This document shows, one piece after another, positions 42,948 through 51,550 of a stretch of DNA of 64,000 nucleotides. This DNA is from Fusibacter tunisiensis. GTDB taxonomy: Bacteria > Bacillota > Clostridia > Peptostreptococcales > Acidaminobacteraceae. The notes beneath the pieces are model-generated. The model did not search any database. It saw only the letters and a program-made list of their open reading frames with translations, and was not told where the DNA came from. Where the stretch lies: positions 27,218 to 91,217 of the forward strand of contig NZ_JAFBDT010000007.1 of NCBI RefSeq assembly GCF_016908355.1, given 5' to 3'. How positions within the stretch are numbered: the first letter of the stretch is position 1; the number at the start of each line of letters is the position of its first letter. A program made the translations under genes and the position numbers.

Positions 42948-44687
42948 TTGTTAAAGAAATTTGTTCAATACTATAAACCTCATAAATTCTTATTTGGTAT
43001 GGATCTACTTGTTGCGTTCTCAATGGCCGGTATCGATCTTATTTTTCCAATGTTTTCACGTAGCATTGTCAACGACCTAATCCCAAATGGAGATGTCCGT
43101 CGAATTGTTATCTTTTCAAGCATTATTTTATTGCTTTACTTCCTCAAAATCGGTTTTAACTACTTTGTAGGCTTTTGGGGGCACATTCTTGGGTCTAGAA
43201 TCGAATTCGATATGCATAATGACCTATTTTCCCATATGCAGAAATTGGAATTTTCGTTTTTTGACAATAATAAAACCGGTCAACTTATGAACCGATTAAC
43301 AGGCGATCTCAATGAAGTAACAGAACTTGCCCACCACGGTCCAGAGGATTTATTCGTTTCCTCTGTCATGTTGATTGGAAGTTTCATTTTACTGTTCCAA
43401 ATCAATTGGATGCTCACACTGATTGTTTTCTTTTTTGTTTTCTTAACGATATTTTTCTCAATTCGCATGAGGCGGTCTATGACGCGTACCTTTAGAAATG
43501 TCAGGTCTAAACAAGCGGATATTAACGCCCAACTTGAGAGCAGTCTTTCAGGAATTCGTCTATCCAAAACATTTGCAAATGAACCCTATGAAATTGAAAA
43601 ATTTTATGTCGCAAACGATGCCCATCTATCCTCTAAAAGAGACTCTTTCAAAGCAATCGCCGTCTATACATCTGGCAACAACTTTTTTATCGATATGATG
43701 ACCTTGTCATCCATGGTCGCAGGTGGTTTGTTTGTCTTAAAAGGATTAATCAATTATGGAGACTTACTCGCATTTACCCTTTACATCTCTTTCTTCACAA
43801 AGCCAATTCGATCCCTTATTCAATTGACCCAGCAACTCCAATCTGGAATGGCAGGATTTGAACGTTTTCTTGAAGTAATGGCTATTGAACCCACTATTAA
43901 AGATGCAGATCATGCCAAACCGATTGAGGCTATGAAGGGCAATATTGAACTTAGAGACGTTTCTTTTAAGTATGAATCCACTGGAGAATGGGTTCTTAAA
44001 GATTTTTCACTTGAAATACCAAAAGGAAAAACTGTTGCTTTGGTCGGTCCATCAGGTGTTGGAAAAACCACAATTACGCAATTGATTCCTAGATTTTATG
44101 ATGTTGCATCTGGTCAAGTTTTAATTGATGGGCATGATATCAAAGATTTGACATTAACGTCACTGAGAAGTCAAATTGGAATTGTTCAACAAGATGTGTT
44201 CTTGTTCTACGGGACTATAAGAGATAACATTGCTTACGGGAGGCCCGGTGCAACTGATTCAGAAATAATGGATGCAGCCAGAAAAGCCAATATCCACAAT
44301 TTCATTATTGGCCTAGAAGATGGGTATGGCAGTATGGTGGGCGAAAGAGGTGTCAAACTCTCCGGAGGTCAAAAACAACGTATTGCAATTGCACGCGTAT
44401 TTTTAAAAAACCCACCTATTTTAATCCTTGACGAAGCAACTTCTGCACTGGACAATGAGAACGAACTGGCGATCCAAAATTCAATCGAAATTCTTGCGAA
44501 AAATAGAACCACGCTTATTATTGCACATCGTTTATCAACCATAAAAAACGCAGATGAAATTCTGGTTATGACTGAAACTGGCATTGCAGAACGCGGAAGC
44601 CATGATAGATTACTTGAAAGAGACGGCCTCTACAACAGACTGTATCACGCGCAGTTTAAAGGCTATATCCCAGATACTTCAAAATAA
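42948..44687 (+). CDS. ABC exporter, fused membrane and ATPase domains
   Basis: This 579-residue half-transporter has an N-terminal six-helix membrane domain (about 1-310) and an ATPase domain with VGPSGVGKTTITQLIP (Walker A, about 367), LSGGQKQRIAIARVFL (signature, about 476) and ILILDEATSALD (Walker B, about 500). It is the MsbA/YknV type for lipids, peptides or drugs, and acts as a dimer. The start is TTG after GGAGGTG. It follows the CDF gene by 68 bases with a TATAAT (42910-42915) between, and ends at a strong terminator. Confidence 0.92.
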   Translation: MLKKFVQYYKPHKFLFGMDLLVAFSMAGIDLIFPMFSRSIVNDLIPNGDVRRIVIFSSIILLLYFLKIGFNYFVGFWGHILGSRIEFDMHNDLFSHMQKLEFSFFDNNKTGQLMNRLTGDLNEVTELAHHGPEDLFVSSVMLIGSFILLFQINWMLTLIVFFFVFLTIFFSIRMRRSMTRTFRNVRSKQADINAQLESSLSGIRLSKTFANEPYEIEKFYVANDAHLSSKRDSFKAIAVYTSGNNFFIDMMTLSSMVAGGLFVLKGLINYGDLLAFTLYISFFTKPIRSLIQLTQQLQSGMAGFERFLEVMAIEPTIKDADHAKPIEAMKGNIELRDVSFKYESTGEWVLKDFSLEIPKGKTVALVGPSGVGKTTITQLIPRFYDVASGQVLIDGHDIKDLTLTSLRSQIGIVQQDVFLFYGTIRDNIAYGRPGATDSEIMDAARKANIHNFIIGLEDGYGSMVGERGVKLSGGQKQRIAIARVFLKNPPILILDEATSALDNENELAIQNSIEILAKNRTTLIIAHRLSTIKNADEILVMTETGIAERGSHDRLLERDGLYNRLYHAQFKGYIPDTSK

Positions 44688-44690
44688 ACA

Positions 44691-44735
44691 AACACCTCTT
44701 GTAGGCGCTGACATAGTCGCCACAAGAGGTGTTTT
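44691..44735. terminator. Bidirectional terminator
   Basis: A long stem, AACACCTCTTGT/ACAAGAGGTGTT, with an inner GGCG/CGCC helix sits between the ABC exporter (+) and the nucleotidyltransferase (-). T-tracts or A-tracts on either side suit both directions. Confidence 0.9.
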
Positions 44736-45210
44736 AAATTTCACGATATAAAATAAGGTCTTCATATACCACTGAAGGGACATACGCTTTTACAGTTTCA
44801 GGGTTAAGTCGAAGAAATGTTCCCGAAATCGGAATCTGCTGTCTATTATAATCCACAAGTCGGTTTTCACACGCTAAAATCCTACTCATCAAATCGCCGT
44901 ATGGCTCACTGGAAAAGAATACATCTATTGAATAGCCTTTAATTAGAGATTTGATAAAATCAACATGCTTCATCTGTATCTCATGTGTATAGCCAGAATC
45001 TTTAGGGACACCGTGTCCTGCAATCACAATTACCTCTGGGTATAAGGCGCGTATCCACGCCATTCGTTTCTCTATGGGAATCTTCGTTACCTGATCTGCT
45101 TCATAAACGATAACAATGAGTTGGTCAACTTCAGTCAGCGCAGTTTCAATTAAATACTGATGTCCCTTGTGAAGGGGGGCAAATTTTCCTACTGTAAGTC
45201 CTGTTCGCAT
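44734..45210 (-). CDS. NadM/NadR-like nucleotidyltransferase
   Basis: This 158-residue Rossmann-fold adenylyltransferase has TVGKFAPLHKGHQYLI (HxGH motif, 6-21) and the C-terminal ISGTFLR (about 127-133), the ISxTxxR family motif. It probably joins AMP to a small nucleotide, such as nicotinamide mononucleotide, or to a related compound. It starts 1 base after the EAL protein stop, so both are in one operon, and ends at a strong terminator. Whether the substrate is NMN or another compound is uncertain. Confidence 0.82.
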   Translation of the reverse strand: MRTGLTVGKFAPLHKGHQYLIETALTEVDQLIVIVYEADQVTKIPIEKRMAWIRALYPEVIVIAGHGVPKDSGYTHEIQMKHVDFIKSLIKGYSIDVFFSSEPYGDLMSRILACENRLVDYNRQQIPISGTFLRLNPETVKAYVPSVVYEDLILYREI

Positions 45211-45211
45211 A

Positions 45212-47689
45212 TTACTCCTTATGTGTTTCCAGCCATATTAAAAAATCATCCTGAGACAAGGGTTTGGAAAAATAATACCCTTGATAGAACATAGATGTCA
45301 TGGATTTTAAACCTATAAATTCTGCTTCAGTCTCGACACCCTCTGCAATAATTTTCATTTGAAGCCTTTTAGCTAATGAAACAATTGTCTCCATAATCTC
45401 ATTGGTTTTAGAATCTGTTAGATATTTATTGGTAAACTCTCTATCAATCTTAAGTGCATCCACTTCAAATCGATTTAGATAGAAAAGTGACGAATAGCCG
45501 GTGCCAAAGTCATCTAAATGAACTCTATAGCCCGCTTCCTTCAACGCTTTCAAGTGCATTTCAGCATGATCCATATGTTTTGAAAATGCAGTTTCCGTTA
45601 TTTCCAAAATCAAGGAATCTCTTGAAATTTCAAAATAATCAACTCTTGAATTTAGCAGGTCAATAAACCCTGGATTAATCAGTTCCAAAAATGAGATGTT
45701 AATTGAAATTGGCAACGCCTGACCATACATCTCTTTGAGCTTTTTCTTGAATTTTAAAACCTGTTCAATAACAAATAGGCCAACTAAATCTATATTTCCA
45801 GTATTTTCAGCAATGGGTATAAATAAATCTGGCAGAATCATACCGTACACCTTATGATGCCATCTAATAAGAGCCTCTGCCGAAACAATTTCACCATTTT
45901 CATTTAGAATGGGTTGATACACAACTGAAAATTCTTCAAGAGATGCCGCATGATGTAAGTCATTTTCAAGTTGAGACCTATAATTGCGTTCTTTAAGCAT
46001 ATCAGCATCAAACCAGTTAATTTCATATTCTATTTTAGATTCAGATTTTGCAATTTCTGCATATTGAATCATTTGAGTCGGATCTTCACAACTATGGTCT
46101 ACAAGATAGGCGCCAATAATCATGGTTGTTTTGATCATCATATTTTCCAATATTTGAATTGCTGGAAGTTGGATTTTTAAATTCCTAAAAAATAAGACGG
46201 CATCTTCAACAGCATGTTCTGGAATTAACAAAATATATTTGCCAACACCAATGTCATATAAACCACTATGATTCAAGGCATCAAAATAGGCATCCAATTT
46301 TGTTCCAAGGTCTTTATGAAGGGCCTCTATCACGTGTTGATCAAGTGTGTCCATGTAATGATTTAGCTCAGAAAAACTCATACAAATCAACACATGATTT
46401 TCAGGAGCTGACCCTGTCAACAAGCGTTTTAACGCTCTAACTAAAAACGCCTTGTTTTTCAACTGCGAAACAGGATCGTGAAATGCAAGGTATTCAATTT
46501 GTGTTTTATAAGCATTGAGCTCATCATAATTGTCCCTAAGCGTTTCCTCTGAAGCGGCCATCTCCTGGTATAAAGCTTGGATTTCCATATTATTTTCTTT
46601 TAGGGCTTCATTAGCGTCTTCAAGATTCATCATTAATTTTTTTATTGCCGCCATCATTCGGTTAAAGGCACTGGACATATTTCCGATTTCATCTTTTGCT
46701 TCATAAGAATGCACGACGGTTAAATCGCCACTTGCAGCTTTTTCCATCAAGTCGCTTAAGTTTACAATGGGCTTTGTAAAAGATACAGAGAGTTTACGAA
46801 GGGCTAAAACAAATAAGAAACCAAATACTGCTGCAGAAACATAAAATCCATTTAAGAATGATTTTAGCCCTGCATGCACACTTTCCCCAGAAACCGAATA
46901 ACAAAATGTCCATCCAGGCGTCCCCTCAATAACACGCGTAAATATGTATTCTTTACGCCCATCAATTTCAACCAGTTCATTTGTCAGCTCTTGTCCTTTC
47001 TTCAAAGGATCCACATAAGAAGACAAGCCAAAATAATCACCTTCAAATATATTGGTGTCAAAAACATATTGTGACACCGGATGGGAAACCACAGTTCCAG
47101 AAGCATCAAAAATCCAGCCATACCCATTGGTTTCAGCAGATAATGTTTGGGCAACTTGTGTGATTCGATCCAAATGAATACTTGCCCCTACTAGTGAAAG
47201 ATTCCCTGATGAATCTGGAACACGTACTGTTATGACAAAAGTCTTTTCACCTGTGCTTCTTAGTACTATAGGCTCACCAATGTAAAATTCATGTTCACCT
47301 GAAACAATTGCCTTATAATGCGGACGATCCGATATATCTACAGCATACCCAAGAGAAGTTATATTGACACCGCTTTCATTTGCGTAGATAATCTGAATAA
47401 AATCAGGGTTGGCAACTTCCCCATAGGCTACAAGTTCACGTTCTATCAAATATCGATCACCTGACTTAAATACTGGGTTCTGTGCAATCATACGGATCTC
47501 ATTAAGATAACTGGCCACAAGTATGGAAATTTCATCTGCCTTCGATTCAACAACTTCCACATTTAAGGCATCGGTAAAAGGTTTGACGTTTCGATTTAAA
47601 TTATAATTAACCAGCGCAATCAAAACAGAGGAAAAAAACATAAAAAGAATCAAGAACCCAATTAGCAACTTTGAACTTAATGATTTCAT
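45212..47689 (-). CDS. Cache-HAMP-degenerate GGDEF-EAL c-di-GMP phosphodiesterase
   Basis: This 825-residue membrane receptor has helices at about 8-28 and 278-297, a periplasmic double Cache domain between them, a HAMP linker (about 300-350), a coiled coil, a GGDEF-like domain (about 395-545) whose active loop reads IGVGKYILL, and an EAL domain (about 565-815). The EAL domain keeps EALIRW, INISFLE, LEITETA, DDFGTGYSS, LKIDREF and AEGVE, so phosphodiesterase activity is likely while cyclase activity is lost. GGAGG precedes the ATG. It senses an extracellular ligand and lowers c-di-GMP. Confidence 0.92.
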   Translation of the reverse strand: MKSLSSKLLIGFLILFMFFSSVLIALVNYNLNRNVKPFTDALNVEVVESKADEISILVASYLNEIRMIAQNPVFKSGDRYLIERELVAYGEVANPDFIQIIYANESGVNITSLGYAVDISDRPHYKAIVSGEHEFYIGEPIVLRSTGEKTFVITVRVPDSSGNLSLVGASIHLDRITQVAQTLSAETNGYGWIFDASGTVVSHPVSQYVFDTNIFEGDYFGLSSYVDPLKKGQELTNELVEIDGRKEYIFTRVIEGTPGWTFCYSVSGESVHAGLKSFLNGFYVSAAVFGFLFVLALRKLSVSFTKPIVNLSDLMEKAASGDLTVVHSYEAKDEIGNMSSAFNRMMAAIKKLMMNLEDANEALKENNMEIQALYQEMAASEETLRDNYDELNAYKTQIEYLAFHDPVSQLKNKAFLVRALKRLLTGSAPENHVLICMSFSELNHYMDTLDQHVIEALHKDLGTKLDAYFDALNHSGLYDIGVGKYILLIPEHAVEDAVLFFRNLKIQLPAIQILENMMIKTTMIIGAYLVDHSCEDPTQMIQYAEIAKSESKIEYEINWFDADMLKERNYRSQLENDLHHAASLEEFSVVYQPILNENGEIVSAEALIRWHHKVYGMILPDLFIPIAENTGNIDLVGLFVIEQVLKFKKKLKEMYGQALPISINISFLELINPGFIDLLNSRVDYFEISRDSLILEITETAFSKHMDHAEMHLKALKEAGYRVHLDDFGTGYSSLFYLNRFEVDALKIDREFTNKYLTDSKTNEIMETIVSLAKRLQMKIIAEGVETEAEFIGLKSMTSMFYQGYYFSKPLSQDDFLIWLETHKE

Positions 47690-47714
47690 GGTTTTCCTCC
47701 ATTTCTCTTACACT

Positions 47715-48812
47715 TTATAGAAGTGTCCTCAATACTTTTAGTGATGCCTCATACCCTGTTACTAAAAAATCTATACTTCCCATGGAACGCGTCTCATAAT
47801 TTCTAAGTACGCCATAACAATAAGGTATAGCCACGCTTTCAACTCTTTCAAAAATTTGATTATGTGCTGGGCGGCAACTTTTTAAAAAAGTATTCAGTTT
47901 TTCAATTTGCGGGTTGGTCACATCTTTGAAAACTGGTCCCGGCAAATGGTCTTCAAATATATAGCGTTTACTTTTTAGGTGATTAAAAGCTTCTTCAATA
48001 AGTATGCGTTCTTCGTTTGATTTTATGTCAATTCCATCATAGTCAGCATAAAATGAAGCCTCTCTTAAAGGCACTGAATCAAGTGTAAGTTTCTCAATTG
48101 TTTCAGAATATTGTTTGCCCAAACCATGACACAATTTGCAATTTACAAAAGTATTCTTAAAGACAAATTTCTCATCCCTATAAAGCGCGCCACTGCCTTT
48201 ACACAGTGTACATGTTTCTCTAGGACTTGCTACTTCTCTTTTTCCTGAACCATGACACGTGGCACATACCAGACCGGTGCCCTGACACGTGATACAGTAA
48301 TCCTGTAGATAGATTCCTAGCCCTCCACAAGTTGGGCAAATTTCATAAGTCGCCACAGAATCAGGGGCTACTTTACACTCACAAACGACAGTTTTATTTT
48401 CAACTTGTGTTGATCCCACTCCGTGACACCTAGGACATTTCTTTTTTTTGCTTTGAACAACTTCATCGACCATAGCAATAACATCCCCGCCACGTCCATT
48501 GCAAGCAACACACTTAATTGGATCACTTTGAATCCGTCCCTCAATTTGAAGTCCCTTTATTGACGTCAAATTCTGAATTTTACTCAGATAATCATAAACG
48601 GTTTTATCGAGTTGCTCTTTTGTTGTTATTACGTTCTGAACACTTGAAATCCTATGTTGTCTTGATGTTTTCCCACGTACAGAAAATCGCCTCACAAGTA
48701 CAAACCACCCTGTTTTTATATCACAATTTTCTACCCCTTCAACACCTTCTAAAATAGTTCTGAAGTATTTCAATGGCATTGTAAACTGGTCTAAAAAGTC
48801 TTGCTCTGTCAT
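47715..48812 (-). CDS. Protein with DnaJ-type zinc-finger repeats
   Basis: This protein of about 365 residues has an uncharacterised N-terminal domain, then a central series of CxxCxGxG-like repeats (CVACNGRG, CPRCHGVG, CPTCGGLG, CITCQGTG, CATCHGSG, CTLCKGSG, CKLCHGLG; about residues 105-240). This is more repeats than DnaJ's four and there is no J domain. The C-terminal part (about 245-365) is not recognised. I chose the ATG ending at 48812 because of an ATGA overlap with the previous gene and GGGAGAG upstream. It lies between a degenerate GGDEF gene and the EAL gene, so it may be a chaperone-like or regulatory partner of c-di-GMP signalling. Confidence 0.75.
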   Translation of the reverse strand: MTEQDFLDQFTMPLKYFRTILEGVEGVENCDIKTGWFVLVRRFSVRGKTSRQHRISSVQNVITTKEQLDKTVYDYLSKIQNLTSIKGLQIEGRIQSDPIKCVACNGRGGDVIAMVDEVVQSKKKKCPRCHGVGSTQVENKTVVCECKVAPDSVATYEICPTCGGLGIYLQDYCITCQGTGLVCATCHGSGKREVASPRETCTLCKGSGALYRDEKFVFKNTFVNCKLCHGLGKQYSETIEKLTLDSVPLREASFYADYDGIDIKSNEERILIEEAFNHLKSKRYIFEDHLPGPVFKDVTNPQIEKLNTFLKSCRPAHNQIFERVESVAIPYCYGVLRNYETRSMGSIDFLVTGYEASLKVLRTLL

Positions 48813-49576
48813 AAAAGTCTCTCCCAAAACACATCTACAGACTCTCCCCAATATTCATATATTTGATAGGTTATAAGAAAAGATGGGGCAAATTGATTTG
48901 CAGCATGCCGAATTTCCATCAGTTTATCCTCTAAAACTTTTTCAATGTGATAGACGGGTTGACCTGTAAATATAACTAAAAAACGTCCAGGTCCCAACCT
49001 GCCCAATACCCCAGGTAACTCTTTCAGAAAATCAGATGTACGTCTCAACAAATAGTCCCCCATTGGCCGCCCCTCTTTTTTGTTAATCTCAATGAGCGAT
49101 GTGATTTCAATTGCAACGGCACAGACCAGTTTCATTTTAAGTTCTGCTTCTTTAAGGATCTCAAGAAATTGTGTTTTCATCCTTATATCATTTGGGAGTT
49201 GTGTCAAAACATCCAGTTCAAAAGCCCGATACCTTTTTTCTCGGTTCATTTTATTCTGTTCAATACAGGTGACCCCTTTGGCTTTAATGGGCCTGCCCTC
49301 TTGATCATAGTCTGTGATTTCAACTGTTTCACTTATCCAAACTGGCGATTCACTGGACGTTCTAATCCGAAAACTTACTTGATATTTGTCAATTTCACCA
49401 GCCATTAACGACAAAATTTTTTGACGTACTTTAGGATAATCCTCAATGTATATCTGATTTAAAAACAAATCATACATGACAGGCTCAACAGCCTCGAGTT
49501 GATAGTCTTTAAGCCTGAAATCAGCGCATTCAACCCAATTTGATTTTATATGCCATATCCAAAATTCTTCAGTCAT
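48809..49576 (-). CDS. PAS-like plus degenerate GGDEF protein
   Basis: This protein of about 255 residues begins MTEEFWIWHIKSNWVECADF, with a PAS-like sensory region (about 1-105: FRIRTSSESPVWISETVEITD). A GGDEF-like domain follows (about 110-255: FELDVLTQLPNDIRMKTQFLE; active loop RLGPGRFLVIF instead of GGDEF). It is therefore probably inactive as a cyclase and may sense ligand or bind nucleotide. I chose the ATG ending at 49576 since GGAGG is 7 bases upstream; the 40-residue longer frame runs toward the upstream gene. It leads the four-gene c-di-GMP operon. Confidence 0.7.
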   Translation of the reverse strand: MTEEFWIWHIKSNWVECADFRLKDYQLEAVEPVMYDLFLNQIYIEDYPKVRQKILSLMAGEIDKYQVSFRIRTSSESPVWISETVEITDYDQEGRPIKAKGVTCIEQNKMNREKRYRAFELDVLTQLPNDIRMKTQFLEILKEAELKMKLVCAVAIEITSLIEINKKEGRPMGDYLLRRTSDFLKELPGVLGRLGPGRFLVIFTGQPVYHIEKVLEDKLMEIRHAANQFAPSFLITYQIYEYWGESVDVFWERLL

Positions 49577-49620
49577 CTGTCTGCCTCCTAAATCATACAT
49601 ACCCAAAAAAACAACACGCA

Positions 49621-49647
49621 AAAAAAAGTTGACATGAAAGTCAACTT
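49621..49647 (-). terminator. Terminator after the DUF697-like gene
   Basis: The 8-bp stem AAGTTGAC/GTCAACTT with a 6-base loop overlaps the stop and is followed on the minus strand by a run of T. It separates the lipoprotein/DUF697 unit from the c-di-GMP operon. Confidence 0.8.
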
Positions 49648-50603
49648 CAAGATTTTCGTTTAAAAAATGAAATTTTTTCTTTGACACCATTGGCACTTTT
49701 CTTGCCTAGATTTCGAATCATAACTTCAATGTATCTAAACCGGGCTTTTCGGGCGTCTTTTCGGGCACGCTTTCGTAAGGTTTCTTCGGAGACACCATCT
49801 CCCGCAATACCTGCCAACACCCTATACTTGAAACGATTACCATTGTAAATGATAAAGGCATAATTTCCCGCTGCTTGAAGGATGGGACTAATGGTCTTTA
49901 CAACAACACCCAAAAATGGAATAGAGTCTCCCAGTGTTTTCCCGGTTTGTGCTTCGAAAATTTCACTAAATTCCTCTATGAATTCCTGAACCATATCTTC
50001 AATTTCATCATCAAACTCTTCCAAAACGCCTGATAAGGATGCAATTGAAAAAATCGAAAAATACATCTGCCAAAGTTCATTTAGAGAGTATCTAATTTTT
50101 ATACGCTGAGAAAGTGTGTGTAACAAACGCGCATTCCCAAAAATGAGTGTCAGCCCATCTATTACAGAGTTGGGGGATATCATCACTGTGGCCGTCAGCT
50201 TAAAAGCAAACTGTCTAATAATGCGATCAAATCCGGCAATCTGATTTTCAAAATATTGAGTGATCCAATTGATGCCTTCTTGTCTAGAGTTTTCAAATGC
50301 TGCGTTCATTTCTTCTCGCAAAAGATACTCTAATTCCCGTTCTAAAGCAGTTCTTACTTTCTTTAGTGCCTTTAAATCACCTTTTAATGCTTTTGTTATC
50401 TCTGGTATTGAGGGTCTATTCCGATATTTAATGATTGGGATACCAAGAAAATAAAACCCTGCACCGAGAATAAAAATATAAATGCCACCTTCTATCCAAA
50501 GATAGTCAAAGCTCACCCAACGCGCAAATCGAACGATATTTGCACCCATTAAAAAAACAAAATAAAAAGTGAGAAATGCCAATAGCGTTTTAATTATTTT
50601 CAT
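49647..50603 (-). CDS. DUF697/YcjF-like membrane protein
   Basis: This 318-residue protein has two N-terminal membrane helices (about 4-22 and 40-58), a charged helical linker, and a DUF697-like helical domain (about 150-270) with LTATVMISPNSVIDGLTLI and IFGNARLL. The Lys/Arg-rich tail ends ISFFKRKS. The family (YcjF/EcsC-like) has no settled function. The start overlaps the lipoprotein end by 14 bases, so the two are translated together. It ends at a terminator. Confidence 0.7.
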   Translation of the reverse strand: MKIIKTLLAFLTFYFVFLMGANIVRFARWVSFDYLWIEGGIYIFILGAGFYFLGIPIIKYRNRPSIPEITKALKGDLKALKKVRTALERELEYLLREEMNAAFENSRQEGINWITQYFENQIAGFDRIIRQFAFKLTATVMISPNSVIDGLTLIFGNARLLHTLSQRIKIRYSLNELWQMYFSIFSIASLSGVLEEFDDEIEDMVQEFIEEFSEIFEAQTGKTLGDSIPFLGVVVKTISPILQAAGNYAFIIYNGNRFKYRVLAGIAGDGVSEETLRKRARKDARKARFRYIEVMIRNLGKKSANGVKEKISFFKRKS

Positions 50604-51450
50604 TTATGGTTTTCACCTTCTCATCCCACGTCTGCTCACTAAAATCACGCCCATACAAAAGGATATTTTCTGGTGGTGCATCCATCGGACTTCCTAGAGG
50701 ATATGATTCTGTCAAATAGATACTCACGAGCTGGTCTTTTAATGTATCCATTGGTATCTTAAACTTCAAATCAACACCTATATGTTCGCCGTTTTTCCAC
50801 AGATAACCGCCACCCTTAAATGAAATTGTTTCACCAGATTCCAGTTCAAAGTGAAAGGCATAACTCTTTTCGCCACCCAATTCATAATCTACACCAGATT
50901 CATTTGTAAACACAATAAACCCATCGGCGGCATCCGGTTTTTCATACAATTTAAAATTAGAAATTTCAAAGGCTTCGTTTAATCTGTCTGGCAAATTCAC
51001 TTCAACAAACGTCCCTGTCAGTCCATTAAATAAAGATTTCATTTCACCAGATTCTTCAGCAAAATAAACCACATTATCTCGACTAGATGTCTCAGAATTC
51101 TTATATGTGTAAGTTTCAACAATTTGTGCTTTATAATAGATTTGCCCATCTAATTCTATGGACTCAACCGCTTCTACACTTACATCTATGCCTTCAAATC
51201 CAGCTTGCAGTGCAGAGTCTATAGAAGTCTGATAGGTTTCTCTCACTGGAACGCCCATTTCCTCAACTTGCTCATCCGCGTAGGTTAGGGCTAAAATTGC
51301 CTCTAAATCATTCTCCAGTACACTGGCATATACACGCTCAATTGATGTTTTAATGTTTTTTTCAATGCTAATATTTTCGGTAGGCTCCAGATCACATCCG
51401 GTCAAAGCCAACACAATACCTAAAAAAACACCTAAAATTTTAATCTTCAT
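50590..51450 (-). CDS. Lipoprotein of unknown function
   Basis: This exported protein of 286 residues has a type II signal peptide MKIKILGVFLGIVLALTGC, lipidated at the Cys, then an acidic linker and a domain that may be NTF2-like (SIERVYASVLENDLEAIL). The rest includes a Gly-rich region resembling a SLAP/DUF beta domain. I chose the ATG ending at 51450 because GGAGG lies 6-7 bases upstream. It pairs with the DUF697 protein. Function is unknown; envelope association is likely. Confidence 0.72.
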   Translation of the reverse strand: MKIKILGVFLGIVLALTGCDLEPTENISIEKNIKTSIERVYASVLENDLEAILALTYADEQVEEMGVPVRETYQTSIDSALQAGFEGIDVSVEAVESIELDGQIYYKAQIVETYTYKNSETSSRDNVVYFAEESGEMKSLFNGLTGTFVEVNLPDRLNEAFEISNFKLYEKPDAADGFIVFTNESGVDYELGGEKSYAFHFELESGETISFKGGGYLWKNGEHIGVDLKFKIPMDTLKDQLVSIYLTESYPLGSPMDAPPENILLYGRDFSEQTWDEKVKTINENN

Positions 51451-51550
51451 TGATGACCTCCTCATATTGATTCAATTTTTATAATACATTTTTACGTGGT
51501 TTTGTGCAACTGGGATGTGATACAATAATACTATATTCTAGGAGGATTCT

